From Salibacterium qingdaonense (GTDB lineage: Bacteria > Bacillota > Bacilli > Bacillales > Marinococcaceae): a stretch of 64,000 bases of DNA. Where the stretch lies: the NCBI RefSeq assembly GCF_900114715.1, contig NZ_FOTY01000014.1, positions 16,444-80,443 on the forward strand, read 5' to 3'. Below the pieces are notes generated by a model. The model saw only the letters and a list, made by a program, of their open reading frames with translations, was not told where the DNA came from and ran no database searches. Made by a program: the position numbers and the translations under genes. Every line of letters starts with the position of its first letter. Positions within the stretch are counted from its first letter, which is position 1. Below are positions 63,345 through 64,000 of the stretch, one piece after another.

Positions 63345-63695
63345 TTATTGAAGCTCTCTCATCATTTGTTCTATTAAAGGTTTTGTGTTCTTTAAATCGA
63401 CAGTGACGACTTCCCATACGATCTGCTCATCAATACCGAAATATTCATGAATTAGAATATTCCTTAAGCCTATTATATTTTTCCAGGGTATTAGCGAATA
63501 CTTTTGACGAATCTCTGATGGAACATGTTTTGCTGCTTCCCCTATAACTTCGAGATTGCGAAGCACTGCATCTATTAAAAGCTGGTTTTGGTCAAATTCT
63601 TCAAAACTCAGGCCTGTGGTGTAATTTTCAATTTTATTAATGCAACCTGAATCCGTGATAAAGAGGGTTATTGTTTGAGTGAGGTTCCGTTCTAT
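63345..63695 (-). pseudogene. HepT-like (DUF86) toxin with lost ATG, probably inactive
   Basis: The frame encodes about 116 residues with HepT features: CINKIENYTTGLSFEEF, DAVLRNLEVIGEAAKHVPSE, and the RX4-6H-type site RNILIHEYF (Arg, His, Tyr). HepT toxins usually start Met-x-Arg-Asp; here the place of the Met reads ATA (63695-63693), no ribosome site precedes it, and a stop lies five codons upstream. A GTG at 63566 would give only 73 residues. No MntA-type antitoxin gene is adjacent in the window. Confidence 0.6.
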
Positions 63696-64000
63696 ATCTA
63701 TAACTCGTTTCTACTTTAGGAATACGCTGGGGGCAAAGAAGCATCCGCTGCAGGCGGACGTTTTCCGCGGGCAGCGCCTCAGCTATATCAAACGGAAAAA
63801 CCGCCGTTTGATAGGATCTTCGGCTGCTGCTCTTCCCGCTGGAAGCGCCGCCTTCCGCTCCTGCCTTCGTTTTCTTTTCTTTAGAAAAGGGTGCTCTTGC
63901 AGCAACACAAAGAAACCTACAGGGTTTCTATAGGTTCGCTCATCGATAGAACAGGTTGAAGCAAAAGAGGACGCGCTGTCTTTTTAGGTAGGAGTATACC
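63696..64000. other. repeat-like intergenic sequence at the right edge
   Basis: A GC-rich stretch around 63732-63783 (including CATCCGCTGC, GGCGGACGTTTTCCGCGGGC and AGCGCCTCAGC) resembles short dispersed repeats I recall from Bacillaceae. This is not checked. No gene is supported here. Confidence 0.35.

Noticed and set aside
63679..63933. 84-codon plus-strand frame
   Set aside because: It lies in repeat-like sequence antisense to the HepT 5' end, with Arg/Leu-rich composition and no ribosome site.

Overview
The window reads as chromosome of a spore-forming, low-to-mid GC Bacillaceae. Gene order follows the 'yt' region of Bacillus subtilis closely: sftA-ytpR-ytpQ, ytoQ, ytoP, ytzB, ytnP-trmB-ytmP, ytlQ/thpR/ytkP-type cysK, ytzE, ytzG, ytgP, ytfP, leuS, ytqA-mnmM, ytiB, ytpB-ytpA, ytoA, metK, pckA, ytlACD, ytkD. 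Acid-rich proteins, a betaine (BCCT) carrier and a CotY/CotZ coat protein suggest a halophilic or alkaliphilic relative, perhaps near Alkalicoccus or Salisediminibacterium; that placement is inference. No rRNA, tRNA, phage, insertion sequence or CRISPR array was seen.

Layout. 1-8.6 kb: truncated NAPRTase-like gene, DNA translocase SftA, small conserved genes, a PTS EIIC-like membrane protein, an ITPase-like gene and an M42 peptidase. 8.7-12.4 kb: fructose operon fruR-fruK-fruA with promoter, cre and repeated operator-like sites. 12.6-26 kb: conserved housekeeping genes, plus lrgAB inserted between ytlQ and thpR and a SEDS polymerase placed beside the MurJ-type flippase. 26-37.7 kb: leuS behind a leucine T-box, radical SAM/methyltransferase pair ytqA-mnmM, carbonic anhydrases, C35 terpenoid genes ytpAB, metK behind a SAM riboswitch, and pckA with a CcpN-like box.

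37.7-38.9 kb is a gene-free block carrying 2.6 copies of a 240-bp tandem repeat, each built of three 53-bp hairpin units and an 81-bp structured spacer. 38.9-47.5 kb: ytlACD ABC importer, Nudix hydrolase, PatB-type lyase, hemerythrin, OpuD, CotZ. 47.5-50.7 kb: an FMN reductase, two luciferase-like monooxygenases and an HxlR regulator with two perfect palindromes.

50.8-57.4 kb is a complete nucleoside-salvage block: nupC-pdp, then xapX-deoB-PNP2-PNP1-deoC. A 14-bp palindrome (GTTRGACGTCCAAC type) occurs twice before nupC and once before xapX, so the two transcription units look co-regulated. One of the two purine nucleoside phosphorylases has changed residues at the two base-contacting positions. 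57.8-61.5 kb: an Ala-Glu epimerase-like enzyme, DUF819 transporter, DUF3870 protein and a GntR/UTRA regulator. The right end holds a DUF4396 protein with a His-rich loop, a small membrane protein, and a HepT-like toxin reading frame that has lost its ATG and its partner antitoxin.
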